A DNA stretch of 64,000 nt from Cephalopachus bancanus (lineage: Eukaryota > Chordata > Mammalia > Primates > Tarsiidae), in contig JAPVLO010000381.1 of NCBI GenBank assembly GCA_027257055.1, positions 62,001-126,000 on the forward strand, written 5' to 3'. The notes below the pieces were generated by a model. The model saw only the letters and a list, made by a program, of their open reading frames with translations, ran no database searches and was not told where the DNA came from. Positions within the stretch are counted from its first letter, which is position 1. Every line of letters begins with the position of its first letter. Shown piece by piece: positions 50,692 to 62,051 of the stretch. The position numbers and the translations under genes are program-made.

Positions 50692-50953
50692 TTGACTTGG
50701 AGTCTCACTCCGTCACCCAGGCTGGAGTGCGGTGGCAGGTCGCTCCCGGCCACCGCAGCCTCGACGTGCTGGGCTCCGGCGATCCTTCCGCCTCAGCCTT
50801 CCAGGTGGCTGCCGGCTGATTTTTTGCTTTATTGTAGAGACGAGGTCTCACCATGTTGCCAGGCTGGTCTCGAACCCGCAGGCTCAGGCATCCCTCTCGC
50901 CTCGGCCTCCCAAAGTGCTGGGATCGTAGCCTTGAGTCACCGCGCCCGGCCTC
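50692..50953 (-). mobile_element. YOUNG SINE, minus strand, internal deletion
   Basis: Reverse dimer with a deletion at the arm boundary (CAGGTGGCTGCCGGCTGA). Confidence 0.89.
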
Positions 50954-51240
50954 TTATTTTTAATTTTTTGTGTTGAGGTCTCAGTCTGTCGCCCAGGCTG
51001 GAGTGCAGTGGCACAATCACAGCTCATCACTGCGTCGGCCTTGACCTCCCAGACTCAGGCAATCCTTCTGCCTCAGCCACCCAAGTAGCTGGGACTACAG
51101 GTGAGCGCCACCATGCCTGGGTAATTTTTTTTTATTTTTGTAGAGATGATGTCTTGCTATGTCGCTGGGCTCAAGCGATCCTCCCACATCAGCCTCCCAA
51201 CGTGCTGAGATCGCAGACGTGAACCGCCACGCCCGGCCCC
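50954..51240 (-). mobile_element. OLD SINE, minus strand
   Basis: Reverse dimer abutting the previous one; GCACAATCACAGCTCATCAC core. Confidence 0.86.
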
Positions 51241-51299
51241 ATCCCTTCTTCCGCCTTTCTTTTTCCTGTCACGCTTGTTTCCACCTAAGGAACTTAACA

Positions 51300-51640
51300 T
51301 GCTGTTCCCCTACCTGTACCTGTATCCTTCCCTCTTCCCCTTCCTCGGGGGGGCACCTTGGAGCCTTCAGGTGTGTGTCCCTTCCCAGAGGGGCGGACCC
51401 AAACCTCCGCTGTTCTCTGTCACTGTGCGTGCGAGCACCCCGGCTTCCGAGCATCTCTCACAGTGCATAGCTAGGAATTTGCGGGCTGATTTCATTACCG
51501 GCTGTCACCTCCAGCCATCGGTGTCTCACAAGGACACAGGCCATGTCAGTTTCATTCTCTCGCAGTGCCGGCACCTAGAGCAGTGCTCGGCAGGTGGACC
51601 CTCCAGAAACAGCTGTGGAACACACAGGTAAACGATACGT
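51300..51640 (+). mobile_element. L2-like LINE 3' remnant
   Basis: GCAGTGCCGGCACCTAGAGC and AGTGCTCGGCAGGTGG resemble the L2 3' end; the preceding C/T-rich part fits the same. Confidence 0.5.
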
Positions 51641-51786
51641 GATCGTTTATTTATCTTTTTAATTTTTATTTTAAAATGGTGGAGTGCAATTCAGGGTTAG
51701 GTCTACAAATACTCATTGGGCAGGTACCGTCATTTATTCACAACGATGAATGGACAAGCATGGGCTCTGTACTTTGAAAAAAGAGG

Positions 51787-52079
51787 GCCAGGCTCGGTGG
51801 CTCAGCCTGTCACCCCAGCACTTTGGGAGGCCGAGGCGAGGGGATTGCCTGAGCCCGCGGGTTCGAGACCCTCCTGGGCAATTTGGCAGGATCTCGTCTC
51901 TACAATAAATCAAAAATTAGCCGGGCATGGTAGCCCGCGCCTGTAGTTCCGGCTCCTTGGAAGGCTGAGGCGGAAGGACCGCCGGAGCCCGGCAGGTTGA
52001 CGCGGGGGTGGCCGTGAGCGTGCCACTGCACTCCGGCCTGGGCAGCTCCAACTCGAACAAAGAAAAGAAAAGAAAATAG
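51787..52079 (+). mobile_element. YOUNG/MID SINE
   Basis: Plus dimer with T-arm box one base off (GCGGGTTCGAGACCCTC) and the intermediate core GTGGCCGTGAGCGTGCCAC. Confidence 0.9.
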
Positions 52080-52440
52080 CCCGCACTGGCTCTTCCAGCC
52101 TGAGAGGAGAGCAGCGGGAACCGTCCAGGGCTCCAGCTGGGCTGGGGTCAAGGAGCCAGTACTTTCCACAGGCCACCCAGGTGATTGTATGCTTTGATGA
52201 CATCTGGAAAGCCACACGTGGGAAAGGCCTTCATTCACACACTGAGAGAGACCCTGCTCGAGAAACCTGCCGCTGCAGGTGGGGAGGCGAATCGTTCTGG
52301 GGTTTTGCGGGATTCCCCAATTCTGACGTGAACAGAAGGGCGAGCGAAGACCCCAGCTCCCTTGATAGAAACCAAGAGAAAGGGGACTCCTGCGACAAGT
52401 CGAGGCTGGAGAGCATAGGCTGACTGGAGTTATTAGTGTA
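52080..52440. other. Intergenic, no recognisable repeat
   Basis: Unique-looking. Confidence 0.5.
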
Positions 52441-52744
52441 GTTTTTGTTTGTTTTGTTTTGTTTGCGTTGGAGCCTCCCTCTGTCGCCCAGACTGGAGTG
52501 CCGCGGCCGCTCCCGGCCCCCGCAGCCTCGCCCTGCCGGGCTCCGGCAAGCCTTCCGCCTCCGCCTTCCGAGCAGCTGGAACTACAGGCGCGCGCTGCCA
52601 CGCCCGGCTGATTTTTTGGGTGACTGTGGAGATGCGGTCTCGCCAAGTTGCCCAGGCGGGCCTCGAACCCGCGGGCTCAGGCCGTCCTCTCACCTCCGCC
52701 TCCCAGAGTGCTGGGATTACAGGCTGAGCCACCCAGCCCGGCTG
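52441..52744 (-). mobile_element. YOUNG SINE, minus strand, CpG-rich
   Basis: Reverse dimer retaining many CpG sites; core GCGGCCGCTCCCGGCCCC; box GCGGGCCTCGAACCCGC with one wobble pair. Confidence 0.91.
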
Positions 52745-52776
52745 GTTTTGTTTTATAATAAGAATTTAGGAGAGGA

Positions 52777-53070
52777 GGACCGGCTGCAACGGCTCCCACC
52801 TGTAATCCCAGCACTTTGGGAGGCCAGGTCGGGAGGATTGCTGGGGCCCGGGAGTTTGAGACCAGCCTGGGCCACAGAGCAAGACCTCGTCTCTACAGAA
52901 AAGTTTAAAAGTGAGCTGGGTGTGGCGGTGTGTGCCTGCAGGTCCAGCTCCTTGGGAGGCTGAAGGGGAAGGATGGCCTGAGCCCAGCAGGCCGAGGCTG
53001 CGGCGGCCGGGCGCGTGCTCCTGCACTCCAGCCTGGGCGACAGCGTGAGCCGCTGACTCAAAAAAAAGAA
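52777..53070 (+). mobile_element. MID/OLD SINE
   Basis: Plus dimer in head-to-head arrangement with the previous one (32 bases apart). Confidence 0.88.
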
Positions 53071-53924
53071 CATCCGTCTCCTATGAAACCTGGAGTAACA
53101 TTACAAAGTCCCCTTCTGTTAATTTTGACTTGACCGACGCCATGTCTGCTTTCCCTTCCCAATTTCCCTTTTTCTTCGCCCCCTGATATTGAGCAAAGAG
53201 GCGTTACAGATGGTGGCAAACTTCCTGAAGTCCGGCTTTTGGAACTGTAGGTTAAGCAGGGGTAGGAACGCAGGCCTAACTGCCGTCTCCAGCACCCTCT
53301 GTCTGCGAAGAGGTCTTCTGAGTTCCACACCAACCCACCAAGCAGACCAGGGGACCCGGTGTCGCTGTGGAAACGGTCTGTGTGTCTCCACGGTGGCCAC
53401 ACATCCCACACACACCAGGCGGGCCTGGGGGCATTTTCTCTATGAGAATTATTTTGGGGCCTTGGAGAATCTCCGGCCACACCGAGCATGGCTTAGGGGA
53501 GGCTGCAGTGCTCCAACAAGTAAGCCTGTTAGGTGATAAAAAGGGTCTTTCCTCCTCCAGCGGTCAGAGGCTCTGGCCCAAAGCAGGGAGCTCGGGGTTC
53601 TGGTTCACGCTGGCCATTGGGGATCCAGGCTGAGGGGCTCTGCCACCCCAAACCCAGGCTTCTGGACTCAGCGAGGTCGGGAGCAGGCCTGGGGTCAACA
53701 GCCCAGGCTGGAAGCAGCCTGCCTCGTGCCGGCACACACGGCTTGGCCTCGCCTCAAGCAGCCGCTGCGGGGTGAGTCAGTCGTTGTGTGCCCGGGAGGA
53801 AGAGCCACGGGGTTTGGCGGCCTCCAGCTTCCCTCTTGGGCCGGCCCATCGGCTTGGCCCTGCCTGGGCCGTCGTCTCTCCTTGCTGCCTGGAGTCTTCC
53901 GGCTGCGCTCCCCGGGCCCCCTTA
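53071..53924. other. Intergenic, unassigned GC-rich tract
   Basis: About 850 bases with open frames in several registers; no recognisable protein, RNA or repeat. Confidence 0.45.
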
Positions 53925-53936
53925 GCTGACACCTCT

Positions 53937-54225
53937 CTTTTTTTGGGGGGAGGCTCACTGTGTCGCCCAGGCTGGAGGGCAGTGGCATGCTCATGGCCAC
54001 CACAGCCTTGACCTGTTGGGTTCAGGCGATCCTTCTGCCTCAGCCTTCCAAGTAGCCACAACTACAGGCAGGCACCACCACACCCAGCTAATTTTTTTGA
54101 TTTATCGCAGAGACGAGGTCTCACCAAGTTGCCCAGGCTGATCTTGAACCCCTGGGCTTGAACAATCCTCGTGCCTTGGCCTCCCAAAGTGCTGAGATGC
54201 CAGGTGTGAGCCACTGCCCCCGGCG
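53937..54225 (-). mobile_element. MID SINE, minus strand (first at a shared site)
   Basis: Reverse dimer flanked by GCTGACACCT (about 53925-53934 and 54226-54235). Confidence 0.89.
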
Positions 54226-54247
54226 CTGACACCTTTGTGTGTGTGTG

Positions 54248-54507
54248 TCAGAATGTCTGTTGCCCGGGCTGCAGTGCAGTGGTCCGCTCACAGCCATCGC
54301 AGCCTCAATCCGCTGGGCTCCGGCAATCCTTCCGCCTCAGCCTTCCAAGTGGCTGGAATACAGACACCCCACTAGTTTTTGTGATTGATTGTGGAGACGA
54401 GGTCTCACCAAGGTGCCCGGGCTGGTCTCGAACCCCAGGCTCAGGCTATCCTCTCGTCTCAGCCTCCCAAAGGGCTGGGATGACAGGCGCGAGCCAACAC
54501 GCCAGTG
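54248..54507 (-). mobile_element. MID SINE, minus strand (second at the same site)
   Basis: Reverse dimer starting after a (TG)n run; flanked by GCTGACACCTTT upstream and GCTGGCACCTTT downstream, so it used the same target copy. Confidence 0.88.
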
Positions 54508-54921
54508 CTGGCACCTTTTATCCTGAAGGTTTCTGGGGCACGTGACACGCGTGTCTCTGCTGGCGGCCGCAAGGTGAGCCGGATGAGGCAGGAGGGGGGG
54601 ATGGAGAACTCGCCCAGGGAGAGGCTCTCGTTTTGGGCTGGACTTGGCCTGGTTGAAGGCCTCGCCACCGCTCACGCCCAGGGTGCTGCCCGCCGCCTCG
54701 ACTGGGACGATCGCCTCCTTCCTGGCCTCGTGCCACCGCAGGCCCGGGCTCAGGCGGACAGGGCTCACCAGCCCTTCCTGGCCACATCCAGCCGCTGGTC
54801 CAGGTCCATGCACGGCAGGGGGACTCGCGGACAGCCCTCTTCTTCTGCTCCTCTCCCACCGTCCGGCCAGCTCTCAGAAAAGGGGGAGCCTGGAGGTTTT
54901 CGTGGCTTAAAATACTGGCTG
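54508..54921. other. Intergenic GC-rich tract
   Basis: Purine/GC-rich, open in several frames; no gene evidence. Confidence 0.45.
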
Positions 54922-55219
54922 CGCCGGGCTTGGTGGCTCAGCCTGTAAATCCACGCCTTTGGGAGGCTGAGGTGAGTGGATGGCCCGAGCCCGCGGGTTC
55001 GAGACCCGCCTGGGCAGCGAGACCGCATCTCTGCAATAAATCAAAAAAAAAAAATCAGCCAGGTGTGGTAGCACCCGCCTGTAATTCCGGCTGCTCGGAA
55101 GGCTGAGGCGGAAGGATCGCGGGAGCCCAGCAGGGCGAGGCTGCGGTGGCCGCGAGCGGACACTGCACTCCAGTCTGGGCGACAGAGGGAGACTCCGACT
55201 CAAAAAAAACAAACAAACC
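54922..55219 (+). mobile_element. YOUNG SINE, 5-nt-deletion subfamily
   Basis: Plus dimer, perfect T-arm box (54993-55009), GGGCAGCGAGACC junction, AATTCCGGCTGCTCGG. Hairpin decayed (GTGGCCGCGAGCGGACAC). Confidence 0.92.
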
Positions 55220-55816
55220 CAAAGGACAGGGTTAGGAGCGCTTCCGGGTGCTGAGCACATGGCGGTGCCTGGGGGTGGCATTTCTGGAGGGGCAGGGGAG
55301 CTCCCACCGCCCCGCACGCCCCACCCCCGGCAGCTCCTCATCTGGCTGTCCACCTGGATCCCCGACACTTAACGGGGAAACGGAAGCATTTCCGTGAGTG
55401 CTGTGGGCTGCCCAGCAGTGTCCTCCAAGAGGGACTATTGGGAACCGATTGACAGCCGGTTGGTCAGCGGCAGAGGCCACAACCTGAAGTGTGAGATCAG
55501 CTTCTGATACGGCGGCTGTCTACTAAGCCCTTGATCGGTGATGTGAGGGCAATCTACGAAGCCCCTCACCCGTGGGCTCTGATACTCTCATGAGGTAGCC
55601 AGCGTCAGAGGTGGGTTGCACTGGTGGTTGTTCCCTGGAGAGTCGGGTGGTGCTGATCGGGAGAAGTCCGCCCACATTTTGGTGACCAGAGGCAAAGGGG
55701 TCTGCATCGAGCATCGTGTTAACTGTGTGAGAGTTGGAAAAACACTTTGGTTTTCCCCCATCTTTTTCAAAGACTAGACCAATTACTAAAGAGAAAGACA
55801 GTTTAAGCACCACAGA
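55220..55816. other. Intergenic, possible old LTR piece
   Basis: CCGCCCACATTTTGGTGACC at 55669 and the CTACTAAGCCC region look LTR-like but I cannot name a family; no terminal repeats seen. Confidence 0.3.
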
Positions 55817-56120
55817 GCTGGGCATGGTGGCTCACACCTGTGCACTCAGCATTTTGGGAGGCCAAGACAAGAGGATTGCCTGAGCCCAGGAGTTTGAGAC
55901 CAGCCTGGGTAACTTGGCGAGACCTTGTCTCGACAGTAAATAAAAGAACTAGCCGGGCAAGGTGGCACATGCCTATGGTTCCAGCTACTTGGAAGGTTGA
56001 GGTGGAAGGATCACTTGAACCCAGCAGGTTGAGGCTGCGGTGGCTGTGAACATGCCACTGCATTCCAGACTGGGAAACAGTGAGACTCTGACTCAAATAC
56101 ATACATACATGCATACATAC
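55817..56120 (+). mobile_element. MID SINE with (ATAC)n tail
   Basis: Plus dimer; tail expanded to ATACATACATGCATACATAC (56099-56120). Confidence 0.88.
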
Positions 56121-56200
56121 TAGGAGAAAAAGATAAAGTCAGGTATTTACTAGACTGGTTTGAAGCTTGCTTTATCATCTTACTTACAGGGTAGACTTGC

Positions 56201-56510
56201 AGGCCGGCCTTGGTGACTCAGCTTGTCATCCCAGCACTTTGGGAGCCTGAGGCGAGTGGACTGCCTGAGCCCACGGGTTCGAGACCAACCCGGGCAACTT
56301 GGTGAGACCGCATCTCTACAATAAATCAAAAAAATTAGCCGGGCATGGTGGCATGTGCCTGTAGTTCCAGCTACTTGAAAGGCTGGGGCAGAAGGGTCAC
56401 CTGAGCCCAGCAGGTTGAGGCTGCGGTGGCTGTGAGCAGCGTGCCACTACACTTCATCCTGGGTGACAGAGTGAGACTCCACTTCAAAAACAAAACAAAA
56501 CAAAAAACCC
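56201..56510 (+). mobile_element. MID SINE
   Basis: Plus dimer, core GTGGCTGTGAGCAGCGTGCC with a 2-3-base insertion; CAAAA-repeat tail. Confidence 0.88.
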
Positions 56511-56712
56511 AACAAGCTATCCTTGCCATGTTTTTAGCAGCATTATAACTTCATTTGGAAATGAGGATCTGTTTTGATAAAAATATGAAAGCTATAAAGA
56601 GAAATGTCCTGTATGCTGCCTAAAAGTTGGACTTCAGAGACTTCTATCCTCTGGCTAAGTTGACCCAGAGAAGGAATTGTGAATTAGGGAATAATAGAAT
56701 TTGTCGGTGGTT

Positions 56713-57005
56713 TTAAATTTTTTAAGTTAGAGTCTCCCTCTGTCATCCAGGCTTGAGCACGGTGGCACGATCACTGTTCACTGCAAGCGCAACTTCCTGG
56801 GCTCAAGTGATCCTTTGTCTCGCCTCCCGAGTAGCTGGGACTACAGGTGTGTGCCACCACGCCCAGCTAACTTTTTTGAATATTTGCAGAGATGTGGTCT
56901 GGCTATGTTGCCTGGGATGGTCTCAGACTGCTGGGTTCAGGCAATCCTCCCACCTTGGCCTCCGAAAGCGGGGGGATTGCAGGCATGAGCCACCACACCC
57001 AGCTG
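56713..57005 (-). mobile_element. OLD AluJ-like SINE, minus strand
   Basis: Reverse dimer with GATCACTGTTCACTGCAAGC core. Confidence 0.87.
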
Positions 57006-57748
57006 GGAATAACAGGATGTAAAAAGGGTGGTCTGCCAGTAAGAGACAAATTCTTCATTGCAGAACTTGAACTTGACTCGTTTGAGATGAGGGAAAAGAG
57101 CAATGCATGGTTCAGGAGGAAATGCCTGGCTGAAGCCTGCCTCCTGTCCCCATAGCTACCTGCCCACAAGAATGCCGCTCCCTGGTGACAGCTGCACTAA
57201 TTATAGAAAAACAAGTCGAGTGGAAGAAGATGAATTATGCAAATTTACATGACTGAGGATCCTGCTGGAGCATTTAAGAATTTTGATTATTAAAAATAAA
57301 CTGAGGCTTCTCTTACATTGAAAAGCAATTAAAAGAGGAATGGGATAACTTGCCATTATCTTAGAAAGAAACCTGGATCAGCCAAAATAACATTTATTAA
57401 CATTACTCCAAATTATTGGCAGGTAGTGGCCATTTTGTAAATTTGAGGGGAAATACCAAGTGAGTTTTAGGCTGCACATTTATGTCTCATTTTTTGCTTA
57501 TACATTTGTCATATTTTTTTCATAAACCCTCAGAATTAAGTAAGATAGAAATCTGCAACTTTCTCTGCTCTGTCTCACACAGTTTTCTTGTTTTTGAGTC
57601 TCAAACTAACTTAAAAGCTGTGGATTAGAAATAAATAAGAATGAAAAAGTACTCAATCTTCTGCAAGAAAACATTTTTTTGTGTGCTTCATGAAATCAAA
57701 CTTTTTTTTAATTGACTGTCAGAGTGAATGTCAATGGAAATCAAACAT
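57006..57748. other. Intergenic unique tract, candidate conserved element
   Basis: About 740 bases free of SINEs. 57170-57480 is AT-rich with an octamer ATGCAAAT (57237-57244) and homeodomain-like ATTA cores. Might be a non-coding conserved element; this is a guess that needs alignment. Confidence 0.3.
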
Positions 57749-58039
57749 CTTTTTTTTTTTTTGAGTTGGAGTCTCACTCTGTCGCCCAGACTGGAGGGCA
57801 GTGGCCGCTCCCGGCCACCGCAGCCTCGACCTGCTGGGCTCCGGCGATCCTTCCGCCTCAGCCTTCCGAGTACGGAATTACAGGCGCGCGCTACCACGCC
57901 CGGCTGATTTTTGGATTGATTGTAGAGATGAGGTCTCGCCAAGTTGCCCAGGCGGGTCTCGAACCCGCAGGCTCAGGCAAGCCACTCACCTCAGCCTCCC
58001 AAAGGCGCGGGATGACAGGCTGAGCTACCGAACCCGGCT
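57749..58039 (-). mobile_element. YOUNG SINE, minus strand
   Basis: Reverse dimer, perfect hairpin (57801-57818), CAAAGGCGCGGG; no 5-nt deletion (retains GCCAAGTTGCCC). Confidence 0.92.
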
Positions 58040-58131
58040 TAGATTTTTATTACAAGCAGACAGAGGGGCTGATGTCTGGGTGGGTAGGGGATGAGAGGGG
58101 GAGAAGCTGTTAATCAAATTCTTCTAAGTAT

Positions 58132-58448
58132 CAGCTGGGCACAATGACTCATGCCTATAATCCCAGCACTTTGGGAGGCCGAGGTGAGAGAACTGCGTGA
58201 GCCCATGGGTTCGAGACCAGCCTGGGCAACTTGGCGAGACCTCACCTCTACAATAAATCAAGAAAATATTAGCCGGGCATGATGACACGTGCCTGTGGTT
58301 CCAGCTACTTGGAAGGCTGAGGAGGAAAGCTGGCCTGAGTCAGGCAGGTTGAGGCTGCGGTGGCCGTGAGCGTGCCACTGCACTCTAGCCTGGGCAGCGG
58401 AGTCAGACTCCAACTCAGAAATAAATAATAAATAAATAAATAAATAAT
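58132..58448 (+). mobile_element. MID SINE with (AAAT)n tail
   Basis: Plus dimer, core GTGGCCGTGAGCGTGCCAC; tail of AAAT repeats. Confidence 0.89.
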
Positions 58449-58505
58449 GCGTTTCCCAATATGTAAATATTCTGTTTATCACTATGCAAAAGAAGAAAGC
58501 AAAAA

Positions 58506-58641
58506 AGAATGATGGCTCTCAACTGTAATTCTTAGCTCCCTAGGAGGCCGAGGCAGCAGGATTGCCTGAGCCCAGGCAGTTGAGGCTGCCTGTGCCTCAG
58601 CCTGGGTGACAGAGAAAGACCCCATCTCTTAAAAAAAAAAA
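58506..58641 (+). mobile_element. Internally deleted OLD SINE
   Basis: Head, then a jump to the right-arm end (GGCTGCCTGTGCCTCAGCC); about half the length of a dimer. Confidence 0.75.
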
Positions 58642-58838
58642 GGCAGGTGAACAGAAGCCCTAATATCTTCTCCCCGCACCCGCGCGGTCATCGCGTGCAC
58701 CCCTGAGGCATGCACGGGCCCCTTGGAAGGCAGCTGGCTCTGGAGGAGGCCAAGGACCCACCTGTCACGGTCCTTTGCCGGTGGGACACGGGGAGATTAT
58801 AATTGGAAAGAAACAAAATCACAATTAAAATGGCAACA

Positions 58839-59119
58839 GAGCCGGGCTCGGCGGCTCAGCCTGTAATCCCGCGCCTCGGGAGGCTGAGGCGAGTGGATTG
58901 CCTGAGCCCGTGGGTTCAAGACCCGCCTGGGCAACTTGGTGAGACCTCATCTCTACAATAAATCAAAAAATCAGCCGGGCGTGGTAGCGGCTACTCGGAA
59001 GGCTGAGGCGGAAGGATCGCCGGAGCCCAGCAGGTCGAGGCTGCGGGGGCCGGGAGCGGCCACTGCACTCCAGTCTGGGCGACAGAGTGAGACTCTGACT
59101 CAAAAAAAAAAAAAAACAA
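58839..59119 (+). mobile_element. YOUNG SINE with right-arm deletion
   Basis: Plus dimer of the CCGCGCC group; GTGGTAGCGGCTACTCGG lacks the GCGCGCCTGTAATTCC segment. Core GGGGCCGGGAGCGGCCAC. Retains GGGCAACTTGG. Confidence 0.91.
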
Positions 59120-59295
59120 AAAACGGATTAGGGAACATTATACTAGATGGATCACGCTGACAATACATGAACACACTGATCAATCTTAATATTACCAACG
59201 AGAGACAAGCAGATATGTGTCCCATGTGTCTCATGTGGTGTAAGAGAAAATACACAACACAGACAATAACATATTCTCTCTTTTTAAAAAAAGAT

Positions 59296-59580
59296 CCACT
59301 ATGCCTGGCTAATTTTTTTATTTTATTTTATTTTATTTTTTTGATTTTGGCCAGGTGGGTCTCAAACCCGCGGGCTCAGGCAATCCACTCACCTCGGCCT
59401 CCCAAAGTGCTGGGATTACAGGCTGAGCCACCGAGCCCAGCCTATCTTTGTTTTTTGCAGAGACAGGTCTTGCTATGTTGCCCAGGCTGGTCTTGAACTC
59501 CCAGGCTCCAGCAATCCTCCAGCCTCAGCCTCAGCCTCCTAAAGTGCTGGGATTACAGTTGTGAGCCACTGGGTCTGGCC
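59296..59580 (-). mobile_element. OLD SINE left arm plus nested YOUNG left arm, minus strand
   Basis: CTATGCCTGGCTAATTTTTT is the linker of one element, followed by a (TTTTA)n run (59325-59341), a YOUNG left arm to 59441, and the OLD left arm 59442-59580. Confidence 0.78.
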
Positions 59581-59980
59581 AATAAAATATTCTTGTCCAA
59601 AGAAAAAAATCACATGTAATCTGATAAAGCCCCCAGATTTAACTACCATTCTCCATGGATTTTTTTCTTAGTAGCTAAAGGGAAAATGGAGAGACCCAGA
59701 ACATGATAAATTGACATGACAGGGGGGCAACAGAATCATCAAAACTCAGAATATGGGAAACTATAGGACAAATGGCACAGCTTCTTTCACAAATAAAGGA
59801 CAAGGAAAAAGAAGGGTTGCCTGCAGATTAGGGGACTTAAGAAACACACCCAAGTGCAGGTACACAGACCTCGGTTCAAACACACCAACTATAAAGATGA
59901 GCAAACAAACAAACCTTTGTGAGATAACCAGGGAAATATGAATGCTGACTAGATGTCTGGTGATATTAAGAAATTATTCT
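59581..59980. other. Intergenic, no recognisable repeat
   Basis: A-rich; nothing recognised. Confidence 0.5.
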
Positions 59981-60105
59981 TGGCTGGGCTCGGTGGCTCA
60001 GCCTGTCATTCCAGCACCTTGAGAAGCCAAGGCGAGTGAATGGCCTGAGCCCGTGGGTTCGAGACAAGCCGGGGCAACTTGGTGAGACCTTGTCCCCACA
60101 CTGTT
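59981..60105 (+). mobile_element. YOUNG SINE left arm, truncated
   Basis: Head and left arm to GAGACCTTGTCCCCACA; box GTGGGTTCGAGACAAGC is decayed. No right arm. Confidence 0.82.
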
Positions 60106-60554
60106 ATCCCATAGGGTTGGCTGTCTTTGCAACGATCTGACTTGTCACAGGGCTTGCTTGGTGTGGGCCACTGGAGTTAGCCTGGGCTGCGGAGCCAAGG
60201 AAGATCCAGGGCAGCTGGTCACCAGGAATGGCAGTAATTGTTGAGTGTGAAAATGCCCCCCTAGGCCAGTGCTGGGGGGTGTGGCCATGGTGAACCAAGG
60301 AGCACAACCTCCCTGCAGGCATTCCAGTTCACTGAAAGAGGGTGGAGGAGGGGAGGGAGGGAGAAAAGACCCCAAACCACTGGAGACCAAAGGAAGCACA
60401 GCTCTCGGCCATGCCCTCCAGCCAAATTCATGATCCCTGCAGGCAAGCTACACCTGTACTTGAGCTTTTCTCGAAGGTACAGTTTTGGCCACCTTCATGT
60501 CTTCGTCAGTAGAGCACTCTAGCGCCTAGTCTGTATGAATTTTTAAATATTTAC
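60106..60554. other. Intergenic, unassigned
   Basis: About 450 bases, GC-moderate, no repeat named; may be LTR-like. Confidence 0.35.
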
Positions 60555-60851
60555 ACTAGCCGGGCTCAGTGGCTCAGCCTGTCATCCCGCGCCTTTGGGA
60601 GGCTGAGGTGAGTGGATTGCCTGAACCCGTGGGTTCGAGACCCACCTGGGCAATTTGGCGAGCCCTCATCTCTACAATAAATAAAAAAATTAGCCGGGTG
60701 TGGTAGCGCGCGCCTGTAATTCTGGCTACTCGGAAGGCTGAGGCGGGAGGATCGCCGGAGCCCAGCGGGTCGAGGCTGCGGTGGCAGGGAGCGGCCACTG
60801 CACTCCAGTCTGGGCGACAGAGTGAGACTCCCAAACAAAAAAAAAAAAATT
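60555..60851 (+). mobile_element. YOUNG SINE, CCGCGCC group
   Basis: Plus dimer; CCGCGCCTTTGGG, box GTGGGTTCGAGACCCAC (a compensated T-arm stem), core GTGGCAGGGAGCGGCCAC, tail ending CCCAAACAAAAA. Confidence 0.92.
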
Positions 60852-60859
60852 TACTTATA

Positions 60860-61136
60860 GCTGGGCGCCGTGGCTCCTGCCTGTAGTCCCAGCACTTTGC
60901 GAGGCAGAGACGAGGACGGCCTGAGTCCAGGGCTTCAAGACCAGTCTGGGCAACTTGGCGAGACTTTGTCTCTACAATAAATCGAAAATTAGTTGGGTGT
61001 GGTGGTGTGTGCCTGTGGTTCTAGCAGCTTGGAAGGCTGAGACGGAATGATCACCTGAGTCCAGCAGGTCGAACGTGAGCGTGCCACTGCACTCCAGCCT
61101 GGGCGACAAAGTGAGACTCTGACTCAAAAAAAAAAT
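60860..61136 (+). mobile_element. MID SINE
   Basis: Plus dimer directly after the previous one; right-arm core shortened (CGAACGTGAGCGTGCCAC). Confidence 0.89.
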
Positions 61137-61735
61137 GCTTATCAAACTGACAAGCAAGAATGGGTCGGAAATCTCTATCAGGAAAAAGGCAGTCCCTTGA
61201 GGAGCCAGACTGTGTTGATTTAGTGATAAGAATCTGCACACATAAGTGTGTCAGCCAGCACAGGAAGCTCATGCTGGTGGGGGGTCAGAAGGGCAGGGTC
61301 AGGACCGACAGCCCGTGGCCGCAATGACTGGCTCCAAAGGGCACCTGGCACATACAGGCACAGCGCGAATCTAGACTTCTCCGTCACAGGAGACTTGCCT
61401 GGGCACTGAAAGGAAGTGGAGGGCAGGGAACTAGGGCCTCAGAAAGAGGCAAGAACTTTCCTCCCAGAGATTGGTCGAATTTTTGTCCAATTTAAAAGTA
61501 ATTAGGAGAGTCTTCCTAAAATATGGAAGAAATATCAGAATGTGAGAAGCAGCCATCACTAGAAAATAGGATTTTTGCTGTGTCTGCATATCTAGTTCAT
61601 CAGCTAGGGTGATTATTTCTTTGGTGGGTCAGCAGAAAGGCTCAGTGTATCAACTTTGCATTGTCAAGAACAAATGTACACGGAGAGAACTGTGTAAAGG
61701 GACCATGCCACGCTGTGGGGGAAACAGACACAAAG
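61137..61735. other. Intergenic, no recognisable repeat
   Basis: Unique-looking sequence. Confidence 0.5.
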
Positions 61736-61746
61736 AAGATGCAGTT

Positions 61747-62040
61747 ACAGCTGGGCTCGGTGGCTCAGCCTGTCATCCCAGCACTTTGGGAGGCCGAGGT
61801 GAGTGGATTGCCTGAGCCCGTGGGTTCGAGACCCGCCTGGGCAATGTGGAGAGACCTCATCTCTACAATAAATCAAAAATTAGCCGGGCGTGGTAGCGCG
61901 CGCCTGTAATTCCGGCTACTGGGAAGGCTGAGGCGGAAGGATCGCCGGAGCCCAGCAGGTCGAGCCTGCGGAGGCTGGGAGCGGCCGCTGCACTCCAGTC
62001 TGGGCAACGGAGTGAGACTCCAGCTCAAAAAAAAAAAAAA
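61747..62040 (+). mobile_element. YOUNG SINE with target-site duplication
   Basis: Plus dimer, box GTGGGTTCGAGACCCGC, core GGAGGCTGGGAGCGGCCGC. Flanked by AAGATGCAGTT (61736-61746, 62041-62051), perfect. Confidence 0.93.
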
Positions 62041-62051
62041 AAGATGCAGTT

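Noticed and set aside
51900..52646. 248-residue minus-strand open frame, the longest in the window
   Set aside because: Spans two SINEs and the spacer between them; the protein is SINE-derived at both ends and has no domain.
53058..53735. Cluster of frames on both strands in intergenic DNA
   Set aside because: No shared protein signature, no poly(A) or splice signals, and frames conflict with each other.
55500..55800. LTR of an endogenous retrovirus
   Set aside because: A few LTR-like phrases only; no paired ends, no TG...CA boundaries and no internal retroviral genes, so it was left unassigned.
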